A DNA stretch of 15,215 nucleotides from Candidatus Saccharibacteria bacterium UBA6258 (lineage in GTDB: Bacteria; Patescibacteriota; Saccharimonadia; Saccharimonadales; Saccharimonadaceae), in NCBI GenBank assembly GCA_002441145.1, contig DJVK01000007.1:88522-103736 (forward strand), in the 5' to 3' direction. Within the stretch, counting starts at the first letter, position 1, and each line of letters starts with the position of its first letter. Shown piece by piece: positions 1 to 7,889 of this stretch. A program made the position numbers and the translations under genes. The notes under the pieces were generated by a model. That model had not been told where the DNA came from. It saw nothing but the letters and a program-made list of their open reading frames with translations, and made no database searches.

Positions 1-161
1 AGCTTACCTGACAATTCAGCCGTTATATGCTCCGGCATAGCTACCTTAAGCGACGTGCCAAAATCAGCTACGACGCGACCGGGTTTTAGGTCAGTCTCTT
101 TAAAAGCTGTCCACTCTGCTTCGGTGTGCTCATTCCATCCATAGGGCGCCAGGTTATTCAT
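1..161 (-). CDS. rsgA: RsgA-like ribosome small-subunit GTPase, N-terminal part
   Basis: This is the first 53 codons of a gene that runs off the left edge. The translation begins MNNLAPYGWNEHTEAEW and continues through KPGRVVADFG to end in ITAELSGK. This layout (a short helical GWN..F segment, 'PGRVVADFG', then the 'AELSGK' end of a small OB-fold) is the N-terminus of RsgA, the circularly permuted GTPase that checks 30S subunit maturation. The GTPase domain and zinc-binding tail lie outside the window, so catalytic residues cannot be checked. The ATG at 161 is preceded by AGGATA, a weak and closely spaced ribosome-binding site. The gene lies downstream of the 890-aa hydrolase gene on the same strand but is separated from it by a hairpin terminator, so it is probably transcribed on its own. 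Confidence 0.78.
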   Translation of the reverse strand, partial: MNNLAPYGWNEHTEAEWTAFKETDLKPGRVVADFGTSLKVAMPEHITAELSGK

Positions 162-180
162 TATCCTATTATCGCATATA

Positions 181-209
181 TTGACTTTTTATTGTACTTA
201 TGCTATAAT
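181..209 (+). promoter_or_regulatory. Consensus sigma70-type promoter with extended -10, facing right
   Basis: TTGACT (181-186), a 17-bp spacer and TATAAT (204-209) preceded by TGC (201-203) form a near-perfect extended -10 promoter on the plus strand. The expected start is near 216, directly before the hairpin at 225-250. No plus-strand gene follows; the next 2.7 kb is the minus-strand hydrolase gene. It would therefore make either a very short hairpin RNA or an antisense transcript. Confidence 0.55.
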
Positions 210-212
210 GAT

Positions 213-239
213 ATTATATATAAAAACACCTCCATGCAA
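213..239 (-). promoter_or_regulatory. Possible rsgA promoter nested in the terminator
   Basis: On the minus strand, TATAAT at 213-218 lies 15 bp after TTGCAT at 234-239. Transcription would start about 45 nt before the rsgA ATG. The spacer is short and the region is AT-rich, so this is only a candidate. Confidence 0.25.
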
Positions 240-250
240 ATGAAGGTGTT
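225..250 (-). terminator. Hairpin terminator of the five-gene envelope operon
   Basis: Inverted repeat AACACCT(225-231)/AGGTGTT(244-250), with a further CAT/ATG pairing beyond one mismatch and a 4-base loop (GCAA as read on the plus strand). On the minus strand the stem is followed by TTTTTATATAT, a good rho-independent terminator about 22 nt past the hydrolase stop. Read from the plus strand the tail is interrupted (CTTATATTCTTTTT), so it may also work weakly that way. Confidence 0.75.
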
Positions 251-271
251 CTTATATTCTTTTTATCTTTA

Positions 272-2944
272 TTAATTTGTTTGTTTGCCTTTTATATATT
301 CTTTCGCTGCATTCATACCAGGAATGTACTCTTGCGGGTCGTCAGTCTGACTTTCGAAGTCTGGGTTAACCACACCTACTCGACCGTCCTTATTAGGATC
401 GTCCGTAATAAATGTGAAGTGAACGTGGGCACCGTTAGTGCCGCTCGCACCACTTAACGCAATGACAGTCCCGCGGTTTATTTTGTCACCCGCTTTTACT
501 TTAAAGCTACCTGGTTGGAGGTGTTGGTAGTTTGTCATAATGTGCTGACCTTTTTCGTTGATGCCGTGGTCAATGACGACCAATTGATTTTCTTGTCCTG
601 GACGATAATCGCCCACGTAGAATACGGTACCGTCGTCAACTGCGAGAACTTCTTCACCTGGAGGGGTAGCGATATCTAGACCGTCGTGGTGAGGATACAC
701 GCCGTTTTCTTCAAGATACTGGTTAGAGAACTCTTTGCTATACCCGTCATATTTAGCGCTCACGCCATACTTAGCCATTGCCTCTGGAGTTAGTGGCGCA
801 CCGTAGCCTTCTGCGCTTACTGGACCGTTAACAACCTTGAACTTAGTATCGGATTCTGCCCTCTCTTTTGCCTTAGCTGCTTCTTCTTTAGCTGCAGCGT
901 CCGCTTTGGCTTTAGCCTTAGCCTTTGCTTCTGCAGCCGCCTTAGCCTGAAGATCCTTATCGGCTGCGATAATCTGGTTATAGACGTTCGTTGCTTCAGT
1001 CGTTCTAATTGATTGCGCCTCAACAGCTGCTGGTCGTTCGAAGTTCCATTGGAAATATGCCGCCGCAAGGGCTGGGTTTTTCTGCTTGTTTAAGCCTACC
1101 CATTCGTTACCGGTACCATCTCGCTCGGTACGTTTTTTAGATTCGCCGATAGAGAATCCAACCTGATAATCGACGTTCTCTCTAGTATTCTTGTAAACGT
1201 TGACGCCTTCTTTTTTGGCACCAGCCTCAAGGTTGTCGCGACGTCCAAATGAGTGCTGGAAGATACCAAGACCAATACCGTTACCATGCTCAATGACGCT
1301 CGGTACGTAGTTAGACTCACCCTTAGCGCTACCTACAAATCCTGACGCACCAACAAGTGTTCCGCCATTCTTAAGCGTTTGCTCAACTGTTTCTTCTACG
1401 ACCCACTGCTTATATTTACCCCATTTGTATATGTCGCCTGCGTGTTCTGCGGCTTTCGTCCAACGTTCTACTGGAGTTTGCTTTTTAACCTCTGCGGTTG
1501 GAGCTTTTGCTTCTGGAGAGTTTTCGGCAGGAGCTGCTGGTGTTTCAGCTGGAGCTGGCGCTTCTGGTGTAGGAACAAAGAAGTCAGAATCTTCTGGGAC
1601 AGATTCAGGGAGGTCCTCCGGCTTAGCTGGTTCTGCGGCGTCTACAGCAGGGGTGGTAGTTTCGGGTTGAGTTTCAGCTGGTTTCGCTTCTTCTGGAGCA
1701 GATACCGGAGCCTCTGCCGGAACGATGTACGCACCGCTTTCTGTAGCGATAGCCATAGGAGGAAGTTCGGCTACTACTGGTGCGTCGTCAAGCTTATTAG
1801 AAGCTTCTTTTGCTACGTCCGCATACACAACCGCATCGCCGGATAGAACAGCGAGTGCGCTTTCATCCAATTCAACGATTGGCGGCTTAGCGTTACTCTG
1901 TGCTTTAATGCGTGCATCTGTTGTCTTGCCACTGACAATATCCGTACCAGGAGTGACGGTGGCGGTAACATAATCAGCGACAATGAAGTTAGATTCTACG
2001 GATGGGTTAAACGTCATTTTTACTGATGAAAATTCAGCAGGGGTTAATTTAGTCACGCCTTCAATTTCTGTCGTTGCCACGTGGCGCGTAGGAATAGGCG
2101 CTGCAGCAGCCGACGAGATGTTTAGCAGACCAGCCCCAAAGGCAACGGCCGTAGCGGTCGTGACAATCCGCGCCGTAGGCGAGATGCGGTGCGCATCCGC
2201 TTTGACTACTCTCGTTGTTTCGTCATCGAGTGTATCGTCATTTACATATTCACCTGTTTTATTTAGTCGTAGATGGAACGCTTCTTCGACAAGTGTATCA
2301 AGAGCGTTTCGTTGACGCACGACACTAGTATCAACCGGAAGTTCTTCGAGCATGAGCCTTTGGCTTGCGATGAATCCGTATACTTTATGACCAGCTGCCT
2401 CGTTCACTCCGTGAGCGACGCCGACGTGCGAGAATGCCTCAACAAGCGCGTGCTGCTGTCGAGCCAGCTGAGCTACTTGTTGCTCGAAATCTGCAACACC
2501 GTAGATAGCGTTCTCAGTTAATAATGCCTGGTGTTTAACCGACGCAGCAACATATTCTTTACCAATCGCCTGCACGACATGAGGCAACGATTCAAGGCTA
2601 TAGCTATGCAAAGTAGTCAACGTTGCGTCGTGCAAACTACCATCTTGCTCTACCTGCTCATGGATATATTCAACGATTGCGTCCGCACATGCGTAATGCA
2701 TGGCACGCGCAGCTTCTTCACCGTCGGCTGAGCGGTCGTGCAATACATATAGCTCGCGTGCATTATCAAAACGAGTCGCAGGACGATCTTCGTTATGTTC
2801 ACTATCCGCATACGAAGCCGCGATGATTTCATCAAGACCCGCATTGGCAATCGCATCTTCGAGGTCGGCAAGATATTGCTCTCTAGGGGCAGCGTACAGG
2901 TCCTGTTCGTGCGCTCGGTACTCTGTTGATTCTTTGAATGGCAT
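272..2944 (-). CDS. Membrane-anchored bifunctional peptidoglycan hydrolase (tail-lysozyme + M23 peptidase)
   Basis: 890-aa protein with no N-terminal signal peptide. Residues 1-255 are an unknown, mostly helical cytoplasmic domain. One membrane segment follows at about 258-283 (ARIVTTATAVAFGAGLLN...). Next comes an unknown segment, then a Pro/Ala/Glu-rich spacer (about 405-490). A phage-tail-type lysozyme domain spans about 505-660: putative catalytic E543 in AKGESNY, then GIGLGIFQHS at 556-565 and FERPA at 635-639. An Ala/Lys helical linker (about 664-700) leads to an M23/LytM endopeptidase domain (about 710-865) with the zinc motifs HxxxD (H753, D757) and HxH (H840, H842), plus H808 in the NYQHL segment. 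All key M23 residues are present, so it is probably active on peptide cross-links outside the cell, with the lysozyme domain cutting glycan. AAGGAG lies 6 nt before the ATG. It is the last gene of the operon. The substrate (own wall or a host's) is not shown by sequence. Confidence 0.88.
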   Translation of the reverse strand: MPFKESTEYRAHEQDLYAAPREQYLADLEDAIANAGLDEIIAASYADSEHNEDRPATRFDNARELYVLHDRSADGEEAARAMHYACADAIVEYIHEQVEQDGSLHDATLTTLHSYSLESLPHVVQAIGKEYVAASVKHQALLTENAIYGVADFEQQVAQLARQQHALVEAFSHVGVAHGVNEAAGHKVYGFIASQRLMLEELPVDTSVVRQRNALDTLVEEAFHLRLNKTGEYVNDDTLDDETTRVVKADAHRISPTARIVTTATAVAFGAGLLNISSAAAAPIPTRHVATTEIEGVTKLTPAEFSSVKMTFNPSVESNFIVADYVTATVTPGTDIVSGKTTDARIKAQSNAKPPIVELDESALAVLSGDAVVYADVAKEASNKLDDAPVVAELPPMAIATESGAYIVPAEAPVSAPEEAKPAETQPETTTPAVDAAEPAKPEDLPESVPEDSDFFVPTPEAPAPAETPAAPAENSPEAKAPTAEVKKQTPVERWTKAAEHAGDIYKWGKYKQWVVEETVEQTLKNGGTLVGASGFVGSAKGESNYVPSVIEHGNGIGLGIFQHSFGRRDNLEAGAKKEGVNVYKNTRENVDYQVGFSIGESKKRTERDGTGNEWVGLNKQKNPALAAAYFQWNFERPAAVEAQSIRTTEATNVYNQIIAADKDLQAKAAAEAKAKAKAKADAAAKEEAAKAKERAESDTKFKVVNGPVSAEGYGAPLTPEAMAKYGVSAKYDGYSKEFSNQYLEENGVYPHHDGLDIATPPGEEVLAVDDGTVFYVGDYRPGQENQLVVIDHGINEKGQHIMTNYQHLQPGSFKVKAGDKINRGTVIALSGASGTNGAHVHFTFITDDPNKDGRVGVVNPDFESQTDDPQEYIPGMNAAKEYIKGKQTN

Positions 2945-2973
2945 ATGTTTCTCCTTTTTACTCTACTATCGTT

Positions 2974-4608
2974 TTACCCTTGATTTGATGACACCGTATC
3001 ACATGTGAACACTACTTCCGTTCCATCTTGCATCGTTATGATACCTGGGGATGGTTTTGCGTCAACTACGCGATGGATTAATGGCACAGAATACATTTTC
3101 CACGCATGTTCACTGCGTTGCTGATTTAGCGGCGCTTCAGCGGCTACGCCCGTTTGTCCTTTCCTATCGTCGTCGAGCGCCAAGCTGCCTGCCACTTCGA
3201 CGTACTGCTCTAGGTCATGTTCTTCTGGTACACGACGCTGTGGGTCAAGGCCTACGCCAAGGCTCATGCCCTTCGTTAGTATGCCAATAACGCCTTCATC
3301 ACCAACCTCGGTGATATCATCTGTTTCCACAGTGATTTCAACTGGGCGAGCCATCCACTCTTGCGTGGCAATCATTATCTTCGCGCATTCATCTGCGATT
3401 GACTTCTTCAATCGCAGCATCATACGGTACGATTCCTGTACGCTGCGTTCGGCAACCTCAAGAGCTCTTATGGCATTACCTTGTTCGGTCAATAATGGTC
3501 GACGGTTTTGTATACGCGCTTGTTCGAACTCAGCAAGTTCAGCAAGATGGTTATTCAGCTTAGCTGCATGATGCGCATAGGTGCGTTTTTTAGTTGTAAG
3601 CTCAGATACGTGCGGATCTTTATGAAGAAGTACCGCCCCCAGGCTAGGATTGCCTGGATATTTTTCGTTCTTAGCGTAATCTACCGCTGCAGTGTAGTCC
3701 ATTTCGAGCTTACCTATCTGCATGACAGTTTGACCTAATTCAATTTCAGTATCATGTATTTCTTGTCGAACTTGGTCCAGGGCTTTACCAGATTGCACGA
3801 CTCGCTCATCGATCGCTTCCTTATCTCGCATACGACCGATGTAGTTATCATAAAGTTCACTCGCTCGCATTCGTAAACGGTCTAGCTCGGCTCTGTCTTG
3901 AGCGAGCTTTTGCTGCATTACAGCTAAGTCGGCAAACACGGCACCGTTCACTTCAACTTGCTCTTGCATAAGCCTGCTAATCTCAGCGGCTCGCTCTTCG
4001 AATAACAGCAACGTATCGTCACGATTAGACGTTAGGGCTTGAAGGTTCTCAGTTCCCCATGCCTCTACGTCACTGCGAAGACTTTGTGCGTCTGCAAGCT
4101 CACCGTCCCTTTGAATCACGACATGTGACTTGTCTCGTTCTAATTGTTCCCGAATCGCATGAATTTTTTCCTCTGCCTCAATCTCGAGTTCATTTATTCG
4201 ATCACTCGCCTCATTTGAGATAGCATCGATGCGAGCTGAGGCAGCAGTTAATTCCCTACCCAGACGCGCCTGGACGGTCCGTTCGGTCGTTGATGCTGCA
4301 CCCTTAACCAATGATGCACGGGCATCTAGCCGATTAATCAATCCATTACCTATAACATTCGCCTGTAATTTATTCTGATGCGATTTCGTCTTAGCCTCAT
4401 CGAGCCGTCGTGTCGTCTCTACTATCGCCGAATCACCTGAAGCGAATGTGAGCTCTATGGATCGTTTGTCTACGGTATAAGTAAGTCCCTCTTCGTCACG
4501 TAATTTAAGTGCAGCGAGACCAAGCTCATTAATTGCCCGTTGTGGTTGCTGCTCATTGCGCTCAACGATTGGAATAGCCTGCGGTGCATCGTATTCGTAA
4601 TGGCTCAT
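2974..4608 (-). CDS. Long coiled-coil cytoplasmic protein, unknown function
   Basis: I do not recognise the family. The 544-aa protein has no signal peptide or membrane segment. Residues 45-75 look like a small beta unit (RSIELTFASGDSAIVETTRRL). From about 105 to 415 it is almost wholly charged helix with heptad-like spacing, with a likely break near 315-335 (KYPGNPSLG). The C-terminal 110 residues are a separate region ending in a beta-rich stretch (IITMQDGTEVVFTCD). The start is supported by AGGA 7 nt before the ATG. It lies 9 nt after the 448-aa membrane protein and 29 nt before the hydrolase, so it is co-transcribed with them. A scaffold or regulator touching the cytoplasmic tails of its membrane neighbours is a reasonable inference but is not demonstrated. 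Confidence 0.8.
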   Translation of the reverse strand: MSHYEYDAPQAIPIVERNEQQPQRAINELGLAALKLRDEEGLTYTVDKRSIELTFASGDSAIVETTRRLDEAKTKSHQNKLQANVIGNGLINRLDARASLVKGAASTTERTVQARLGRELTAASARIDAISNEASDRINELEIEAEEKIHAIREQLERDKSHVVIQRDGELADAQSLRSDVEAWGTENLQALTSNRDDTLLLFEERAAEISRLMQEQVEVNGAVFADLAVMQQKLAQDRAELDRLRMRASELYDNYIGRMRDKEAIDERVVQSGKALDQVRQEIHDTEIELGQTVMQIGKLEMDYTAAVDYAKNEKYPGNPSLGAVLLHKDPHVSELTTKKRTYAHHAAKLNNHLAELAEFEQARIQNRRPLLTEQGNAIRALEVAERSVQESYRMMLRLKKSIADECAKIMIATQEWMARPVEITVETDDITEVGDEGVIGILTKGMSLGVGLDPQRRVPEEHDLEQYVEVAGSLALDDDRKGQTGVAAEAPLNQQRSEHAWKMYSVPLIHRVVDAKPSPGIITMQDGTEVVFTCDTVSSNQG

Positions 4609-4617
4609 GATGCAATC

Positions 4618-5964
4618 CTATTTCACCGTCTCAGTATTAATAGCTAGTGACGTTACCTGTGGATCAACGATGACGCGCGGGTCGTCGATGCTCTTTTTGT
4701 ACTGTTCATAAATATCTCTATCAAGGCTTGGGTAATCACCCGCTAACACAATCTTTGTCACGCCATACCGCGCCAGTTCAGATGCTGTAATGTTCTTCAG
4801 CTGGGCGTCGAGAGCCTTCCAAATATCCGTTCGCATCACTTGCGAGGCTATCTTTTCATCATCAGTCGCGTTAGCTGGGGCATGAGTGAGGCGGCGCAGC
4901 GTAAAGTTCTGTAACGACGAAATTGCAATCATACTGTAATCTCTCGAACGGACGAACTCATTCGCAGCTTTTGCTTCGTTTGCATCTATGCCCTTCGCTG
5001 TTGATGCACCGATTAGTAAGCCTGTTGCACCTGGGTCATCGACACATACGACTATCGCATTGCCGTCAACATCCTTCGGATCACAATTGCCAAGCGGTAT
5101 TTTTGGCACAGGTATCGCTAAGTCGCGGTGAATCGTCGCGATGTATTCATTCTTATTTTTCGGATTCTTAGCTAGCGATACGTATGGCTTGAGTGTCCCA
5201 TTTTTCTTCTTGGCAGCCTTGTTCTCATCGAAACATATTTCTACATTATTTAGTTCTACCATCCCCTCAGGTGCGCCGTTAACACCATCCTTGAACATTG
5301 GATATCCGACAGGCTGAGTCAAACTTGATGCATCTCGTTTAGTATCAATAGGAATTAGAATGTCACTTTCAGCCCGAGCGCTTAAACGAGTTCGCAACTC
5401 TCCGGGTTTCGCGCAGTCAAGGGCTGGAGGAATAAATTTAGCAGGGTCCAGTTTCTTAGAATCCTCAATGCCAACCATCGCTGTTGCATTCGGCACTACC
5501 TCATCCGATCCATTAAGCTTTATTCCCGCAAGTCCTACGAGAGAAGTAGCTACGAGCGCCATCGAACCGTACCGGATAAGCTTATTCTTGGGTTTAGATA
5601 TGCTGCCCTCTAGTACTTTTCGGTCAACCTGAGCATGATTGCGATTTTCAATAGCTGTCGACGAAATCGGTGCTTTTACTTCCTGTGTACGCCAAGGCAA
5701 TGAACCTTCGTTTACATTCACCCTTGTAATGAATTCTGTTTGGTCACTGTTATGAATTGCAGGGGAGGAAACTGCATCAGCATTGTATCGATCAACAGGA
5801 ATTATAGGAATTACCTGGGTTAAATCACCCGCCTCTACATGCTCGGGTTGCTGCCGCGTAGATTCAAAATATGAACGGCCGGGAATTTTAGAGTCCACAA
5901 ACTGAGCAAACGGGTTTGCAGCACCCATAGGGATGGCGTCTGTCTTATCCATACGTTCAGGCAT
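4618..5964 (-). CDS. Single-pass membrane protein with large extracellular domain, unknown function
   Basis: 448-aa protein not assigned to a known family. Residues 1-125 are a low-complexity, probably disordered cytoplasmic tail. One membrane segment lies at about 129-149, after a KPKNKLIRY positive cluster, placing residues 150-448 outside. The outer part has four cysteines (C184, C244, C294, C307) that could pair, a beta-rich section (about 200-310), and a helical/alternating section (about 325-410) containing RYGVTKIVLAGDYP. The layout is weakly reminiscent of DUF4230-type proteins, but I would not assign it. GAGGAGG 8 nt before the ATG lies inside the upstream gene, and the ATG overlaps that gene's stop by 1 nt (TAATG), which suggests translational coupling. 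Confidence 0.82.
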   Translation of the reverse strand: MPERMDKTDAIPMGAANPFAQFVDSKIPGRSYFESTRQQPEHVEAGDLTQVIPIIPVDRYNADAVSSPAIHNSDQTEFITRVNVNEGSLPWRTQEVKAPISSTAIENRNHAQVDRKVLEGSISKPKNKLIRYGSMALVATSLVGLAGIKLNGSDEVVPNATAMVGIEDSKKLDPAKFIPPALDCAKPGELRTRLSARAESDILIPIDTKRDASSLTQPVGYPMFKDGVNGAPEGMVELNNVEICFDENKAAKKKNGTLKPYVSLAKNPKNKNEYIATIHRDLAIPVPKIPLGNCDPKDVDGNAIVVCVDDPGATGLLIGASTAKGIDANEAKAANEFVRSRDYSMIAISSLQNFTLRRLTHAPANATDDEKIASQVMRTDIWKALDAQLKNITASELARYGVTKIVLAGDYPSLDRDIYEQYKKSIDDPRVIVDPQVTSLAINTETVK

Positions 5965-6467
5965 TAATTGTCCTCCTCAATAATCATCGGCCCCTTGTCG
6001 GGTTGGTAAAACATTGGTGCTGGTATTTCACAGCGATAATCATTTTCTACACGACCGGTGAATTCCATGACTGTGCGCAAAACTGGAATATTCTCGCTCT
6101 GATTACAGACGATTTCTCGTGGCCCTAGCCATGCCCCTGCCATAACAGCAGACACGCCAAGGGCTACACCGACGCGTTTTTTAGTAAATAATTTCCTTTT
6201 GACGTCGGCCGTGTTCGATACTTCTGGGCGCACCACAGTTTTCTTGCCACGTACATCTACGACGTACGCCGTTTCATTTGTTTGTGGCTTACCGGTGGCA
6301 TATCGAGCAAGATTTGCATCGATTTGTGCTCTCGTTAACTTCTCGGGTACAGGTGGCACAACAGCCGCTTGGCGAACGTCATATACATACGCATCATCCT
6401 CGACGGCTACCGGCGCATTATCCCAGTAGTCCATGAATTCTTGATTGACATTAGCTTCTCGTGACAT
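5964..6467 (-). CDS. Small single-pass membrane protein with an internal repeat
   Basis: 167 aa, family not recognised. Residues 1-95 form a cytoplasmic tail carrying a repeated motif: AYVYDVRQAAVVPP at 26-39 and AYVVDVRGKKTVVRP at 67-81. A membrane segment lies at about 98-115, preceded by KRKLFTKKR, and a short outer tail carries two cysteines (C121, C146). The first four residues, MSRE, are the same as those of the gene just upstream in the operon. It starts 3 nt after that gene's stop, with only a weak ribosome-binding site (GGGAAAG), so coupling to upstream translation is likely. The two YV.DVR motifs could be docking peptides for a partner such as the coiled-coil protein (inference). 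Confidence 0.78.
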   Translation of the reverse strand: MSREANVNQEFMDYWDNAPVAVEDDAYVYDVRQAAVVPPVPEKLTRAQIDANLARYATGKPQTNETAYVVDVRGKKTVVRPEVSNTADVKRKLFTKKRVGVALGVSAVMAGAWLGPREIVCNQSENIPVLRTVMEFTGRVENDYRCEIPAPMFYQPDKGPMIIEEDN

Positions 6468-6470
6468 AAT

Positions 6471-7550
6471 TTACTTTCCCGTCTCTGCCTTAAGAGCTGC
6501 GCGTTCTAGGTCGAGCTGCGCTGCTTTATCTTCAGCCGTTTCGAGTGATTTGTCATCTTTGATAACGACATTTGCCGTACATGTGACCGCTTTACCTGAC
6601 GGGCCATCAAAATTCCAACGGAATCCATCTTTATTCTCTTTTCCATTAGATACAGATCGCATGTAGTTAATCTTGTCTTGGTGTTCTTTAGGCAACGTAC
6701 CCGAAACAACCGCAGGTAGATCGACATCTATATTTTCGAGCGGAATTACTTGTTGACCAGGTGTTTTATCATCAAAGTCAAAACCACTAGCGGTGAATTC
6801 ACGCTGCGCATTCAACTTCATTCGACGATTTACGATATCCTTTAGTCCAACGTCCCACGCCGCAGGTATACACGCTGTCGCAAAGACATCTTCGCCACGA
6901 AGTGTGGCTAGATCACGCAGAACATTCTGCGTCTTGGTAGTTCCGTTAGCTCCAGGTATGTCATCTTTGCCTAACGATGATGCCCATGTAAACGCATTGT
7001 CGAAACCGCTCAAGATACCGGCGGCAAAATCTTGACCATAACTCACTGAGTTTGGATTCATCATATCTACATACGGAAATGTTTGGAATTTGCCATCGGT
7101 CAGCGCGACACTTAATCGTTTCGTATCTTGGCTGAATGTGCTAGTTGCTTTGTCACCGCTATAGCAAAGCGGACCGATGTAGCTGTGGTCGACTTTAGCT
7201 GAAGATGTTGCGGCTTGAGAAAGCGCTGCCACGCCGATTTCTTTTGCAATTTTTGCTTCTGTCACGATCTTTGCTTCTACTCCGCCGACACACTTAAAGT
7301 CAACGTCGAATACGCGCTTCAGATCGGCACTTACGACACTTGTCTCGGCCGTAGTATTTTCATGGCCACCAGTGTAGTATTGAGCTGATAAGCCGACGAC
7401 TGCTAGCGGTGACAGTACTAACATACCCTTTGCGGCAAGCTTGCCTAGTCCGAGTGCCATGCCTGGTGTAATAAACCCAGCTTCAGGGTTTTGACGAAGC
7501 GTACTATGCGCTTCATAGATTGATGGACGTTGCGTCGTTTCGCGTGACAT
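6471..7550 (-). CDS. Membrane-anchored extracellular-domain protein, first gene of the operon
   Basis: 359 aa, family not recognised. A short cytoplasmic tail (1-35) is followed by one membrane segment at about 36-57 (LAAKGMLVLSPLAVVGLSAQY). Residues 60-359 should be outside the membrane, with four cysteines (C87, C129, C227, C324). A beta-strand region at about 145-162 (RLSVALTDGKFQTFPYVDM) precedes a helical region (172-250). The end is a charged helix (334-359). A strong ribosome-binding site (TTAGGAG, 7 nt before the ATG) and a long leader with a consensus promoter mark it as the operon's lead gene. The topology (short tail, one membrane segment, Cys-containing outer domain) parallels the 448-aa product, so they may be distant relatives or partner subunits. 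Confidence 0.82.
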   Translation of the reverse strand: MSRETTQRPSIYEAHSTLRQNPEAGFITPGMALGLGKLAAKGMLVLSPLAVVGLSAQYYTGGHENTTAETSVVSADLKRVFDVDFKCVGGVEAKIVTEAKIAKEIGVAALSQAATSSAKVDHSYIGPLCYSGDKATSTFSQDTKRLSVALTDGKFQTFPYVDMMNPNSVSYGQDFAAGILSGFDNAFTWASSLGKDDIPGANGTTKTQNVLRDLATLRGEDVFATACIPAAWDVGLKDIVNRRMKLNAQREFTASGFDFDDKTPGQQVIPLENIDVDLPAVVSGTLPKEHQDKINYMRSVSNGKENKDGFRWNFDGPSGKAVTCTANVVIKDDKSLETAEDKAAQLDLERAALKAETGK

Positions 7551-7799
7551 ACGAGAACTCCTAAGTTTAGAATAATTACGAGACGAAAGCAGATCTACAA
7601 AACAATGTAGATGTTTGCCCTCATTATCGACGTTCGGCTACATTGCAGCACGAGTGCTAGCAACATATTCAAATGTCGACCATGCATCCGGACTGCTTAC
7701 GTAACACGCAAGGCTAGTTGCATGGCGAGTACACAAAAACCACCCACTTTTGTCGCACTTGTCATGCAGCTCTTTGCTTTATCAGCAAATATATTTCTA
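7551..7799 (-). other. Long 5' leader of the envelope operon
   Basis: About 243 nt of predicted untranslated leader. Near its 5' end is a perfect hairpin TTTGCT/AGCAAA (7773-7789). A second perfect 7-bp hairpin, ATCTACA/TGTAGAT (7593-7612), lies about 43 nt before the lead ATG, and an AGCAC/GTGCT dyad lies at 7647-7658. Two short reading frames fall inside it: 7697-7765 (22 codons, MTSATKVGGF...) and 7595-7687 (30 codons). Neither has a convincing ribosome-binding site. No known riboswitch was recognised. Confidence 0.4.
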
Positions 7800-7827
7800 A
7801 ATATACTCCTAAATACTTATTTGTCAA
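7800..7827 (-). promoter_or_regulatory. Promoter of the five-gene envelope operon
   Basis: On the minus strand, a perfect TTGACA (7822-7827), a 16-bp spacer and TATATT (7800-7805). Expected start is near 7793. A direct repeat CTAAATA (7797-7803 and 7809-7815, 12 bp apart) overlaps the -10/spacer and could be a regulator site. Confidence 0.65.
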
Positions 7828-7889
7828 TGTTTTTGTATTTTTTACTATATTATTTCAATATATATAAAATCATAAGCGGAATTTTGGGT

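Noticed and set aside
227..233. CACCTCC, identical to the 16S rRNA anti-Shine-Dalgarno core, inside the first hairpin
   Set aside because: A 7-base match inside a terminator stem is easily due to chance; the sequence is explained by the hairpin.
881..960. Repetitive GC/CTT pattern as a possible DNA repeat
   Set aside because: It encodes the Ala/Lys-rich helical linker of the hydrolase; no exact repeat units or spacers.
1379..1846. 155-codon plus-strand frame inside the hydrolase gene
   Set aside because: Phe/Cys/Trp-rich translation is the shadow of the Pro/Ala/Glu-rich spacer on the other strand; no start signals.
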